Source: Chloracidobacterium sp.
Lineage (GTDB): Bacteria > Acidobacteriota > Blastocatellia > Pyrinomonadales > Pyrinomonadaceae
DNA length: 64,000 nucleotides
NCBI GenBank assembly: GCA_016706275.1
Contig: JADJJY010000001.1
Coordinates: forward strand, 434,001 to 498,000
Reading direction: 5' to 3'
Part shown: one piece after another, positions 53,076-62,553 of the stretch
How the letters are laid out: each line of letters opens with the position of its first letter
Numbering within the stretch: position 1 is the first letter of the stretch
The notes under the pieces: generated by a model
Database searches by the model: none
Told to the model about the DNA's origin: nothing
What the model saw: the letters and a program-made list of their open reading frames with translations, nothing else
Translations under genes and position numbers: made by a program

Positions 53076-54377
53076 CTAGTTCGCAACCCGAACTAACACT
53101 CCGTCATATAGCGTATTGATATTGCTTGTCGCCACGACATCGTTTTCGTTGATGCCGGCTTTGATCTGGATCAGCCCGTTTTCGAGCAAGCCTGTCTGAA
53201 CCAATTTCTCCCTAACCGCCCCGTCTTTGACCACATAAACTTTGTTGATATCACCCTCAGCCTTAACTGCAGTAGCGGGTATCATCACCGCGTTTTCGGG
53301 CTTAGACTGCGTGATGCGTACCGTCGCAAACTGTCCCGGTTTGAGCAGCCCGTCGGGATTCGCGACCTCGGCCTCGACGGTCAGCGTTCTTGCTGTCGTA
53401 TTTAATCCGGGCAAAATACGGGCTACCGTGCCGGCAAAGTTACGATCTGGATAAGCACTGGTTTGGAGTGAAATGCCCTGACCGATGGCGACCTTTCCGA
53501 TGGATGCCTCAGGCACGTCGATCTTGAGTCGGAGCGGCGATGTGCGGACGATGGTGCCGATCTTTGTATTTGGTGCAGCCGGCGAAAGATATTCACCCGG
53601 ATCGGCGGTTCGTTCGGAAACGTAGCCGCTGATCGGAGCATAGATAACTGTATCGGAGAGCGATTTTTGTGCCTGCTCCACCTGAGTCTGTGCCGTTCTA
53701 ATGCCTGTCTTTGCGGTCGCAACGGCGGCCTCGGCGGAGTTGATCGCACGGACAGCAACGGCTGCGTTCGAACGGGCCTCGTCCAACTGGCCGATCAGAG
53801 CGTCACGCTGCGAACGCCGCGTATCAAGGATCGATTTCGAAACATCGCCTGTATCAAAAAGCCGCTGAGCACGCGTTAATTCTTTTTCGGCAAGTACAAG
53901 CTGAGCTGTCACAGATTTGACCTGTGAAAATGTCGCTATGTCGAAAGACTCACCGTCCTTCAGCCCCAGACGGATCTGAGCCTGACGCAAAGCCGCGACC
54001 GATTGATCGACCGCTTTCTTTTGTTGTTCGACCTGAGCCTGAGCCTGTTCGATGCGGATGCGGGCGTCGCGGTCGTCGAGCCGCACGAGCACACTGCCTT
54101 TTTCGACAAAACTGCCGACATCAAAATTGACCTCAACGATCTTGCCCGCCACCGTCGGAGCCACATCGCTCTGACCGTCGCCGGCGAGATTTCCGGTAGC
54201 CTCAAAATATGTTGGGATCGGTTTGACCACGGCCTGAGTCGTCGTGACATCGACGGTTGTCGGCTGTGCGTTAGGATTTGCATTGGCGTTTGCCGCTTTT
54301 GAGCCGCAACCGATGCCAGCTACGGTTGCAGTCAAAACCAATACCGCCAAAAAGATAATTACTTTCTTGTCTCTCAT
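53076..54377 (-). CDS. RND periplasmic adaptor (membrane fusion) lipoprotein
   Basis: This is a 433-residue adaptor from ATG 54377 with signal peptide and lipobox (VAGIGC). Organisation: lipoyl half-motif (GKIVEVNFDVGSFVEKGSVLVRLDDRDA), a long alpha-hairpin (about 95-225), a second lipoyl half (YAPISGYVSERTADPGEYL) and beta-barrel parts. It would bridge the RND permease and TolC. It sits between tetR and the permease gene in one operon. Confidence 0.93.
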   Translation of the reverse strand: MRDKKVIIFLAVLVLTATVAGIGCGSKAANANANPNAQPTTVDVTTTQAVVKPIPTYFEATGNLAGDGQSDVAPTVAGKIVEVNFDVGSFVEKGSVLVRLDDRDARIRIEQAQAQVEQQKKAVDQSVAALRQAQIRLGLKDGESFDIATFSQVKSVTAQLVLAEKELTRAQRLFDTGDVSKSILDTRRSQRDALIGQLDEARSNAAVAVRAINSAEAAVATAKTGIRTAQTQVEQAQKSLSDTVIYAPISGYVSERTADPGEYLSPAAPNTKIGTIVRTSPLRLKIDVPEASIGKVAIGQGISLQTSAYPDRNFAGTVARILPGLNTTARTLTVEAEVANPDGLLKPGQFATVRITQSKPENAVMIPATAVKAEGDINKVYVVKDGAVREKLVQTGLLENGLIQIKAGINENDVVATSNINTLYDGVLVRVAN

Positions 54378-54400
54378 GATAATTGTCGTGTCTGTATTAA

Positions 54401-55054
54401 TTACGACTTGACCCCGCCCAGCAGGATCTCTGCAAAATTCTTTGCCGCTTCTTCGTTTGGGATATCGAGGATGACCCGCTTTTTGTCCCACAAAATATTG
54501 TTTAGCGAATGATGTATCAGCATCCCCAGCCACGCCCGGACGGCGATCCGCGGATTCATTTGGCGAAACGCCCCATCACGCTGCCGCTCCTCGATATAAC
54601 TGCCTATAAACTCATAAATCCGCTCGATAAACTCGTGAAAGAACCGCTCCGCCAGCTCATGCTCCTCAAGTGCCGAGTAAAACAGCAGCCGCATAAACCC
54701 CGCGTCGGCTTGATGTTTTTTTAGAGCGTCAAACGCGATGTTGTAAAATACGGCAAAATCGTCCTTTTGTTCGATCGCTGTTTTGAGAACATCATTTTCT
54801 TCCCACGGAAAGCGGTGAACGCCGTCCTGACAGCCTTTTGTGTCGAGGATCGCACCGTACAAGGCGTCTTTATTTTCAAAGTGGCGAAACACCATCGCCT
54901 CAGAGACGCCGGCCGCTTTGGCGATCTCTTTGGTCGTCGTTCCCTTAAAACCACGCTGCGAAAACAACGAGACAGCCGTCTGCAATATCTGCTGACGGCG
55001 GGCGTCGCCGGTCATCTTGCCGTGTTGTCCGCATTCGAAAAGGTCTTTGATCAA
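54401..55054 (-). CDS. TetR-family repressor of the efflux operon
   Basis: This 217-residue protein has a TetR HTH (RRQQILQTAVSLFSQRGFKGTTTKEIAKAAGVSEAMVFRHFENKDALY). It starts with TTG at 55054, supported by AGGAG six bases upstream; an internal ATG at 55015 is possible. The C-terminal ligand domain resembles AcrR-like regulators. A perfect palindrome upstream (55069-55086) is the expected operator, and it heads the MFP-RND-TolC operon, so autoregulated derepression by a pump substrate is likely. Confidence 0.92.
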   Translation of the reverse strand: MIKDLFECGQHGKMTGDARRQQILQTAVSLFSQRGFKGTTTKEIAKAAGVSEAMVFRHFENKDALYGAILDTKGCQDGVHRFPWEENDVLKTAIEQKDDFAVFYNIAFDALKKHQADAGFMRLLFYSALEEHELAERFFHEFIERIYEFIGSYIEERQRDGAFRQMNPRIAVRAWLGMLIHHSLNNILWDKKRVILDIPNEEAAKNFAEILLGGVKS

Positions 55055-55068
55055 TAGAATCTCCTAAC

Positions 55069-55086
55069 TAAGTAAGTGCTTACTTA
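55069..55086. promoter_or_regulatory. Palindromic TetR-type operator
   Basis: Perfect 8-bp arms TAAGTAAG and CTTACTTA flank a 2-bp centre, 15 bp before the tetR start codon. Symmetry and position fit a TetR-family operator overlapping the ribosome-site region. Confidence 0.75.
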
Positions 55087-55130
55087 CCACGAAAAGCTAG
55101 ACTCTCATTTTGGGATAATACTTGTCAACC

Positions 55131-55156
55131 AAAAATGTGATACGCGTCACATTTTT
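55131..55156. promoter_or_regulatory. CRP-like palindrome
   Basis: AAAAATGTGA, six bases, TCACATTTTT: perfect 10-bp arms with the TGTGA-N6-TCACA core of CRP/FNR-family sites. It is 77 bp upstream of tetR and 34 bp downstream of the VWFA gene's stop. It could also act as an AT-rich terminator stem for that gene. Confidence 0.55.
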
Positions 55157-55189
55157 GTTATTCGCGGGTTAAAAAGGAGCCTTGGTGGG

Positions 55190-57322
55190 CTAGTTTGTGA
55201 CTTCAAACTCGACAAATTGGGTCGCGATCTGTTGTTTTGTTTTCGCAAGCGTGTCCGTAACGATCATCTGCAGCACATAATCGCCGGGCAGCATCTTTTC
55301 GCCGATGGCGACCGCACCCGTAAGCTTTAAGTGTGTCATATCGGTTTGACCGAAAAGCTCAAAAGGCTTCTGGGTACCGTCCAGGATAAGCTTGCCGTCG
55401 CGAAACACGCGTATTCTTGTCTGCAATTGCGGCTGTTTTGTAGAGCCGATCTTTGCGTTGTAGATCTCTAAGCCGTAACGCATGACCGAATTCGCCTTAA
55501 TACGGCGAAGAGCCGTATCGGACATCGGGTCGGTAGCGATCCGTGTCCCGGCGTTGTCGCGTTTACGCAGCCAATCATCGTTTGAGAGATTTTCGAGGAT
55601 GATGCTCGATAGCGTGAGACGCTTTTTCTTAAGGTCCGGAACCTCAATGAACTGACTTGCCGAACCGATGCGCCCGGATGAATCTTTGATAGCAACGCGG
55701 TATTGATACGCACCGGCTTTTTTGATCGGGAAAGCGAAATGATAAACAAAACCGCTCGCGGCCATCTTGGCATACGCGGCGGGTTTTATCGAAATAACGT
55801 ACGATTTGCCAAGCTGATCGACCGGCTGGCCGTTGTCGCCAAAGCTGACGGCAAGTAAGTCGAACGAAGCTTTTTTATTGCCGTCAGGGGCATCTGTAAA
55901 CTTGAGATCGGCGGCGTTGATATGCAAGAGCGAACGGACAAATGGGCCGGTTTTGCCATCATCGCCAAACAGAGCGTTTAGCCGCAAACCGATACCGCCA
56001 ACGGAAAACGGCGAGAGCAGCGCGGCATTTAGCTGCTGGCCGGTGGCCTGCGGAACGGGTTCTGCAGACTTTTCGCGGTCTGCGACGTTAAAGAAACCGC
56101 TGCGGTAACGGACCGACGCACCAGGCCGCAAAACCTTTACGGTCAATGCGTTGAACTTTCTCTTGGCTGGATCAAAGGTATCCGCATCAGGCTCGTAGCC
56201 GACGAGATAATAGCTCTGGTCGTCGAGCACACGACGAACGCCGCCGCTTAGGTCGTTGTTGTTTTTGATGGCGATCCCGCCGGTCTCGTCGGCAAGGAAT
56301 GAAAGCCCCTCTTGCGTGTCGATCAGTTGGTCGCGGCGTGCCTGTGCTTGCGCGTTCATCGCGTCCGGGGTTGTGTCTGAGATATTGTCGGCCGCCGTAA
56401 ATCCGGCTGTTTGCAGGCCGCGGGCATCGACGGTATTAAAAACGACCGAGGCACGGTTAGCTGTTTCCACAAGCTGTTTGAGAAAATCCATCACCCGGCC
56501 CGATTCCTGAAAACCGTCGGTGCTCGTCTCAAACATCTTAAATCCGTCGGAAAACAGGATGACCGATTTGCGTCCGGGCAGTTCGGCCATGCCGCTAACG
56601 ATATACCGCAAAGCTCCGAGCGTACCGGTCGCAAAAACGGCACTCCGGAAATCTTCGAGGCTCTGGCCGGTGCCGGTTTGGACAGGCTCGTCCGTTGGTA
56701 CTTCAGCGCTAGTATCTGTTTCGGGCGTCGCCTCGATCGGGGCAAAGACACTGACGCCGCCGGTTCCATTTGGATTCCATTTTACACGTTCGATAGCGGC
56801 GTAGAGCATCCGTTTATCACCCGTAAACTGCTGTAAAGCCCCGATGCCTGCACCGGTCCGCACTATCGCGACCAGATCGCCGTCCTGCATTTGCTCATCA
56901 ACAAATTTCTTTAACGCTCGTCGCGTCTGATACGCGCTTTCAAATGAAAGCGAAAGATCATCTACGACCAGAGCGATCGTGCGCCGTATCTGTTCCGGAC
57001 GTAGTCTTTGCGTTGGGATCGGAACGCCGATGCCCGTTGGTTTGCCTTGCTCAGTGCTCTCTTTTACCGAGGACACGAACGAAAAATTTGAGACTTTTTG
57101 TTTTTCGCCATTCTCGAATATCTCTATCTCGCCCGCTTTGAGATCAGTGATCGGCTTGCCCTTGGCGTCGGTAACGGTTACGTCGATTTGGATCAGGTTG
57201 GTAGAGATCTTTACGACATCGTCGTCGGGCAACGTGGGTTTGGGCGTAGGTGCGACATTTTGAGCGATGACCGGCGCCGTAAATGCGACTAGGAACGCGA
57301 TCATTAGCCAAAATTTCGTCAT
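55190..57322 (-). CDS. Large secreted VWFA-related protein
   Basis: This 710-residue protein has a signal peptide (about 1-20), an entry domain (IQIDVTVTDAKGKPITDLKAGEIEIFENG, about 45-75), and a VWA domain typical of the Acidobacteria VWFA-related family. Its first MIDAS strand is ALVVDDLSLSFESAY (DxSxS-like), followed by SVILFSDGFKMF. About 300 residues of C-terminal beta-rich sequence (450-710) follow. The family is large in this phylum and its role is unknown. Confidence 0.87.
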   Translation of the reverse strand: MTKFWLMIAFLVAFTAPVIAQNVAPTPKPTLPDDDVVKISTNLIQIDVTVTDAKGKPITDLKAGEIEIFENGEKQKVSNFSFVSSVKESTEQGKPTGIGVPIPTQRLRPEQIRRTIALVVDDLSLSFESAYQTRRALKKFVDEQMQDGDLVAIVRTGAGIGALQQFTGDKRMLYAAIERVKWNPNGTGGVSVFAPIEATPETDTSAEVPTDEPVQTGTGQSLEDFRSAVFATGTLGALRYIVSGMAELPGRKSVILFSDGFKMFETSTDGFQESGRVMDFLKQLVETANRASVVFNTVDARGLQTAGFTAADNISDTTPDAMNAQAQARRDQLIDTQEGLSFLADETGGIAIKNNNDLSGGVRRVLDDQSYYLVGYEPDADTFDPAKRKFNALTVKVLRPGASVRYRSGFFNVADREKSAEPVPQATGQQLNAALLSPFSVGGIGLRLNALFGDDGKTGPFVRSLLHINAADLKFTDAPDGNKKASFDLLAVSFGDNGQPVDQLGKSYVISIKPAAYAKMAASGFVYHFAFPIKKAGAYQYRVAIKDSSGRIGSASQFIEVPDLKKKRLTLSSIILENLSNDDWLRKRDNAGTRIATDPMSDTALRRIKANSVMRYGLEIYNAKIGSTKQPQLQTRIRVFRDGKLILDGTQKPFELFGQTDMTHLKLTGAVAIGEKMLPGDYVLQMIVTDTLAKTKQQIATQFVEFEVTN

Positions 57323-57448
57323 AAAAACTACTCCAAAACGCCCTTATATATTTGCTATGATATAACGGTTCGCTTTTTATAGATAGTATTTTGCCCGTAG
57401 CAGTAAATACTTGACCGGCATACCGCCCGGTAAATACCGCCAAAATAT

Positions 57449-59746
57449 ATGATGCAATGGTTAGCTAAATTTGGAATTTCGACAGTCCTGACTCTCGTGA
57501 TCTTTACAGTCGGCTGCTCGGCACAGCAGACCGAGGAACAGGCGTTGGCACAACTGCGTGAAATGACCAGCAGCGGCAAACTGCCGCCCGAGAATATCGT
57601 CGCCGATATCGAGACGCGTTTTGCCAACAAAAAAACTGGAGCCCTTGCAAAGCTGCTCCGTGCCCGCATCCGCTTTGAAAACAAAGACTACGCCGGAGCA
57701 GCCGCGATACTAAATTCGGATGTCTTTAAGAAACGGACAAAGCTTGCCGATCATGCGCTCTGGCTGCGCGGAAAGGCTCTGCAAGCCGCCGGAAATCATG
57801 CCGAGGCGTTGAATATTTTTGCCGCGATCCTTAATGATCATGCCGATTCGATCCGTGTTCGCGATGCTAAATTGCTGTGGGCACAATCGGCTATCGCCGC
57901 CGGCCGAGCCGTCGAGGTGCCGCCTTTTTTAATAGAGTTGAGCGAAAATAATGACGCGGACGCAATGCTGCTTACGGCAAAGGCTTACGAGTCTCAGGGT
58001 TCGCAGACCGAGGCGATCCGTTATTACCGCAAGACATTTTTCTACTCCGCCGGATCGAATGCGGCTAAAGAAGCAGAGATGAAATTGACGTCGCTTTCCC
58101 AGCCGCTAACGCCGCAGAACTCCGAGGAACAGATAGGCCGTGCCGAGCGGCTTTTTAACACAAAAAACTTCGCAGATGCCCTCACCGCCTATGGCGTATT
58201 GGCGACAAATTTTCCTGCGTCCGTCACGCCGCTGTTGCAGGTCAGGCGTCTGACCGCCATGGCAAACACGGGGAAGATGATCGACGCACAGGGTGTTTTC
58301 AATTCACTGCCATCGTCCGGCAGAGAGCGTGAGGAGGGCTATCGTCAACTCGTTCTCGGCTATGCTAAAGCGAAAATGTGGCCGCAGGCTCGCTCGACCG
58401 CAGACTCAATGCGGACGGCGTTTCCAAACGGTACGCTTGTCGCAAAAACGCTGATCGAGGCGGGGCTCGCCGCTCGCGACGCTAAGAATCGCGCGGACGA
58501 AGGGTATTTTCTAAACACCGCAGTTGCCGCATTTCCGAACGCAGTCGAGGTTGCGACGGCGCAATTTGAGGCGGGCTGGTTTCAGCACGAAAACGGCAAC
58601 TACGCCGAGTCGAGCCGGATGTTCGTCGAGCATTTGGCACGCTACGCGGGCAAGGACACGACCAATCGCGGCAAGGCCGGTTACTGGGCCGCCCGCGACA
58701 GCGAACGCTCGGGAAAGACCGCCGATGCGTGTGCCCTCTACGAAGGCGTCAACTATCGCTACGGCGCCAACTGGTATGGTTATCTTGCTCTGAGCCGCCT
58801 GACCGCGATGAAAGCGGGGGGCAATTGTCGCTCGACCGCTGCGCCAAGCGCGACGATCACACAGGCCGTAGCAAATCTTAAAGTCGTGTCGGTCGTTGCC
58901 GAAACCGCCGGGCAAAAGGAGCTTGAGCGTGTTGAAAAATCAGACGAGCTTTCGACGATCGGGCTTTTTGATTGGTCGATCGACGAACTAAACGAAGCCA
59001 AAAAGACCGCCGGTAACAGTCCCAAGATCAACCTCGCCCTCGCCCGTCATTACCGCTGGAAAGCCGATAACACCTCAGCTTTACTTGCTATGCAAAAGAG
59101 CTATCCCGACTATGCACAGATGTTCCCCGAGGAAATGGATCGCGAGACCTGGAGCTTTTTCTACCCGCTGACAAACTGGGGCGACATCAGATACTGGGCA
59201 AAGGAGCGTAATTTGGATCCCTATCAAATTGCCGGGATGATCCGTCAGGAATCGGTCTTTAACCAGCGAGCAAAATCGGGTGCCGATGCCTACGGCCTAA
59301 TGCAGCTCCTTATTCCAACCGCCCGCTCGGTAGCAAAAAAATACGTGTCGAAAATCGCGATGGTAACGTCGGACGCGTTATATCAACCGGCAGTGAATAT
59401 CGAACTTGGGACCGCGTATTTTCGCGATCAGCTCGACAAATTTGGCCGAATTGAATACGTAGCTATCGCCTACAACGCCGGCCCCGGACGCGTCCCGCAA
59501 TGGCGTGCGACCCTGCCCCCCGATATGGACGAGTTTGTCGAGGCGATACCGTTCAAAGAGACCAAAGCCTACGTCCAAGGCATCATCCGCAACTCCGCCC
59601 AATACCGACGCCTCTACGACGACAACGGCAATTTCCGCACAAACGTCGGAACCCGTCCGCTGCGTGGCGAGATCGAGACAAAAACCCGCGAGCAGTTGAC
59701 CGCTGAGTTTCCTGATGTGTTGGTCGATGACGAGGCCTCGGACTAG
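57449..59746 (+). CDS. Soluble lytic murein transglycosylase-like lipoprotein
   Basis: This 765-residue envelope protein has a lipobox (FTVGC, near residue 25), a long helical superhelix of TPR/Slt70-like repeats (about 30-590), and a C-terminal SLT domain with catalytic Glu in IRQESVFNQRAKSGADAYGL, then MQLLIPTARSVAKKY and IAYNAGPGRV. It cleaves the glycan strands of peptidoglycan with 1,6-anhydro product formation. The superhelix probably positions the glycan. Monocistronic. Confidence 0.92.
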   Translation: MMQWLAKFGISTVLTLVIFTVGCSAQQTEEQALAQLREMTSSGKLPPENIVADIETRFANKKTGALAKLLRARIRFENKDYAGAAAILNSDVFKKRTKLADHALWLRGKALQAAGNHAEALNIFAAILNDHADSIRVRDAKLLWAQSAIAAGRAVEVPPFLIELSENNDADAMLLTAKAYESQGSQTEAIRYYRKTFFYSAGSNAAKEAEMKLTSLSQPLTPQNSEEQIGRAERLFNTKNFADALTAYGVLATNFPASVTPLLQVRRLTAMANTGKMIDAQGVFNSLPSSGREREEGYRQLVLGYAKAKMWPQARSTADSMRTAFPNGTLVAKTLIEAGLAARDAKNRADEGYFLNTAVAAFPNAVEVATAQFEAGWFQHENGNYAESSRMFVEHLARYAGKDTTNRGKAGYWAARDSERSGKTADACALYEGVNYRYGANWYGYLALSRLTAMKAGGNCRSTAAPSATITQAVANLKVVSVVAETAGQKELERVEKSDELSTIGLFDWSIDELNEAKKTAGNSPKINLALARHYRWKADNTSALLAMQKSYPDYAQMFPEEMDRETWSFFYPLTNWGDIRYWAKERNLDPYQIAGMIRQESVFNQRAKSGADAYGLMQLLIPTARSVAKKYVSKIAMVTSDALYQPAVNIELGTAYFRDQLDKFGRIEYVAIAYNAGPGRVPQWRATLPPDMDEFVEAIPFKETKAYVQGIIRNSAQYRRLYDDNGNFRTNVGTRPLRGEIETKTREQLTAEFPDVLVDDEASD

Positions 59747-59774
59747 TTCCGTCGCGGGCAGCTTATTAGTTTTG

Positions 59775-59833
59775 GCCGGTATCAACCGGCGCTATTTAAT
59801 ACGTTACGGTTCAACTTTAGTTGGTGCTATAAT
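59775..59833. other. Hairpin and a TATAAT box in the gap before the molybdenum hydroxylase cluster
   Basis: A 6-bp perfect stem (GCCGGT/ACCGGC, loop ATCA) lies at 59775-59790, 29 bp after the transglycosylase stop, without a strong T-run. TATAAT occurs at 59828-59833, about 75 bp before the iorA-like start, but no convincing -35 box is visible at 16-18 bp. Confidence 0.3.
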
Positions 59834-59905
59834 TTTGTATCTTCTAAAAAAAGTTTTGTTTCCATTTGAACTGACTGTTTTATTCAACTCGAGAGGTTAC
59901 TTAAA

Positions 59906-60364
59906 ATGACAAAGCTCAGCGTAAACCGAAAACAATACGAGACGAGCGCGGACCCAAGCACGTTGCTGCTTTGGGTGCTCCGCGATGAACTCGGGCTGAC
60001 GGGAACCAAATTTGGCTGTGGCATCGCCCAATGCGGATCGTGCACGGTCCATGTTGATGGCGAAGCCCGGCGGTCGTGCGTGACGCCGGTCAGCGCCGTG
60101 GTTGGCAAGGAGGTCACCACCATCGAGGGGCTTTCCCCTGATTCGAGCCATCCGCTACAAAAAGCGTGGATCGAGACCGACGCTCCGCAATGCGGTTATT
60201 GTCAGTCCGGACAGATCATGGCCGCTGCGGTTTTGCTTAAGAACAAACCACAACCTACAGACGCCGACATCGATCAAGCAATGACCGGCATCATCTGCCG
60301 CTGCGGCACCTACAACCGCATCAGATCCGCGATCAAACTGGCCGCGAAAAACGGGGGTAAATGA
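59906..60364 (+). CDS. iorA: Molybdenum hydroxylase [2Fe-2S] subunit (isoquinoline oxidoreductase alpha-like)
   Basis: This 152-residue protein has two [2Fe-2S] sites: the plant-type N-terminal set (Cys38, 43, 46 and 58 in GCGIAQCGSC ... RRSC) and the helical C-terminal set (Cys96, 99, 131 and 133 in QCGYCQSGQ ... CRCG). It passes electrons from the Mo site. The next gene encodes the partner Mo subunit; no FAD subunit is present, which is typical of the IorAB group rather than xanthine dehydrogenase. Confidence 0.92.
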   Translation: MTKLSVNRKQYETSADPSTLLLWVLRDELGLTGTKFGCGIAQCGSCTVHVDGEARRSCVTPVSAVVGKEVTTIEGLSPDSSHPLQKAWIETDAPQCGYCQSGQIMAAAVLLKNKPQPTDADIDQAMTGIICRCGTYNRIRSAIKLAAKNGGK

Positions 60365-60365
60365 A

Positions 60366-62549
60366 ATGACTAAACAGACTGATACCGACAGACGCTCATT
60401 TCTAAAAGCATCGATCGCGGCCGGCGGCGCACTTGTATTTGGCATTGGTCTGCCGATGCGTTCAAAGGCGGCGGAGAGATTTAATTTACCAGTCGAACCA
60501 GCCGTCGATTTTAAGCCGAACGCTTTCATCAAGATCGCGAAAGACGGCAGGGTCACGGTAGTCGTCGGCCAGGCCGAGATGGGTCAAGGAGTGCTTACCA
60601 GTTTGCCGATGATCGTAGCGGACGAACTCGAAGTTGAGTGGGCCAATGTATCGTACGAGTCAGGCCCGGCGGACAAGGCGTTTTTTAATCCGGCAATGGG
60701 AATGCAGGGCACAGGCGGCAGTTCAAGCGTCAAAGGATTTTTCAATCCACTTCGCAAGGCCTCGGCACAGGTCCGCGAAATGCTCATCGCGGCGGCGGCG
60801 GCATCGTGGAATGTCTCAGCCGACGTATGTAGAGCTGAGAACGGAAAGGTGATCAATACAGTTTCGGGCAAGAGTATTGTTTACGGCGAGCTGCTCGAAG
60901 CAGCAGCCAAGATCATGCCATCCGATAAGCCAAAGCTCAAAGATCCGAAAGACTTTAAGTACATCGGCAAACCGATCAAACGTCTCGACAGCCCTGCAAA
61001 GGTCAACGGCAGCGCCGTATATGGCATCGACGTTAGAGTTCCCGGCATGCTCTACGCGACGATCCTTCGTTCGCCGGTCATCGGCGGAACGGTCAAAACG
61101 GTTGACGACACCGCAGCAAAAGCGGTCAAAGGCGTGACGCATGTCGTGCCGCTCGGATATGGTGTCGGTGTGATCGCGGATAATTTCGTCAACGCGCGAA
61201 AAGGCCGTACAGCACTTAAGGTCACCTGGGACGATGGCCCGATGGCCGCTGTTTCGAGCGAGACGATCATGAGATCATTTTCGGACGCAGCGGACAACAA
61301 GAAAGGTCTGCAGGCCACAAAGGTCGGCGACATCGCGGCAGGAAAGGCCGCGGCCGCAAAGTCGATCGATGCTGTCTATTGGGCACCTTTCCTCGCCCAC
61401 GCAACGATGGAGCCGATGAACTTTACGGCTGATGTACGTGCTGACGGGGCCGAGGTCTGGGGCGGCGTCCAGGCTCAGATGCTGGTTCAGGGAACTGTCG
61501 CAAAAGTGGCAGGCGTTCCGGTCGATAAGGTCAAGGTCAATACCACCATGCTCGGCGGCGGGTTTGGCCGTCGGTTCGAAATGGACTATGTAGTTGATGC
61601 TACGTTGTTGTCAAAGGCGGCAGGCAAGCCGGTCAAGGTCGTTTGGACCCGCGAAGACGACATGCAGAACGACGTCTATCGCCCCGGAACATACAACAAA
61701 ATGTCCGCCGGCATTGACGGAGCCGGCAAGCCGGTTTTCTGGCACCATCGCGTGGTCAATGATGCGATCATGGCACGAGCCGGCAAGGCGTTTGGCTTTA
61801 TTCTGAAAGACGATCAACTCGACGATTCGTCGTACGAGGGTGCGCATAATCTGCCTTACAATTTTACGAATTATCAATGTGATTGGGTCCGCGTAGATAC
61901 CGGAGTTCCGGTCGGATTTTGGCGTTCAGTCGGTAGCTCACACACCGGATTTTCGACCGAGTGCTTTTTGGATGAACTGGCGGCAACGGCCGGCAAAGAC
62001 CCCCTCGCCTACCGCCTTTCACTGCTTGAACCGGGTTCCCGCTTTGCCGGCGTGCTCAAACTTGCTGCCGAAAAAGCCGGCTGGGGCACAAAATTGCCGG
62101 CGGGATCCGGCCGTGGTATCGCTGTTGCCGAAAGTTTTGGCAGTTATGTTGCTCACGTCGCCGAAGTAACGGTTGGGGCCGACGGTAAGGTCAAGGTCGA
62201 TCGCGTGGTTTGTGCCGCCGACTGCGGCCAGATCGTTAATCCCGACACGGTCACGGCTCAAATGGAAAGCTCGGTGGTCTATGGACTCACCGCCGCACTT
62301 TACGGCGAGATAACGATCAAGGATGGCCGGGTTGTTCAGAAAAATTTTACCGACTATAAAATGCTTCGGATGAACGAAATGCCCAAATTCGAAATGCATA
62401 TCCTGCCGAGTACCGAAAAACATGGCGGCGTCGGTGAACCAGGCACTCCGCCGATCGCTCCGGCAGTTGTTAACGCAATTTTTGCAGCAACGGGAAAGCG
62501 GGTTCGCAGCCTTCCGGTAAAGGCCGCAGATCTGGCGCGAAAAGCATAG
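60366..62549 (+). CDS. iorB: Molybdopterin-binding hydroxylase subunit (isoquinoline oxidoreductase beta-like)
   Basis: This is a 727-residue Mo subunit with a twin-arginine signal (TDRRSFLKASIAAGGAL), so the enzyme acts in the periplasm. Motifs: GQAEMGQGVLTSLPMIVADEL, GGGFGRRFEMDYV (Mo cofactor binding) and the catalytic Glu in GGVGEPGTPPIAPAVVNAI. Substrates in the family are N-heterocycles or aldehydes; the exact one is unknown. It lies 1 bp after iorA and 4 bp before a diheme cytochrome, which is the likely electron acceptor. Confidence 0.92.
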   Translation: MTKQTDTDRRSFLKASIAAGGALVFGIGLPMRSKAAERFNLPVEPAVDFKPNAFIKIAKDGRVTVVVGQAEMGQGVLTSLPMIVADELEVEWANVSYESGPADKAFFNPAMGMQGTGGSSSVKGFFNPLRKASAQVREMLIAAAAASWNVSADVCRAENGKVINTVSGKSIVYGELLEAAAKIMPSDKPKLKDPKDFKYIGKPIKRLDSPAKVNGSAVYGIDVRVPGMLYATILRSPVIGGTVKTVDDTAAKAVKGVTHVVPLGYGVGVIADNFVNARKGRTALKVTWDDGPMAAVSSETIMRSFSDAADNKKGLQATKVGDIAAGKAAAAKSIDAVYWAPFLAHATMEPMNFTADVRADGAEVWGGVQAQMLVQGTVAKVAGVPVDKVKVNTTMLGGGFGRRFEMDYVVDATLLSKAAGKPVKVVWTREDDMQNDVYRPGTYNKMSAGIDGAGKPVFWHHRVVNDAIMARAGKAFGFILKDDQLDDSSYEGAHNLPYNFTNYQCDWVRVDTGVPVGFWRSVGSSHTGFSTECFLDELAATAGKDPLAYRLSLLEPGSRFAGVLKLAAEKAGWGTKLPAGSGRGIAVAESFGSYVAHVAEVTVGADGKVKVDRVVCAADCGQIVNPDTVTAQMESSVVYGLTAALYGEITIKDGRVVQKNFTDYKMLRMNEMPKFEMHILPSTEKHGGVGEPGTPPIAPAVVNAIFAATGKRVRSLPVKAADLARKA

Positions 62550-62553
62550 TTGT

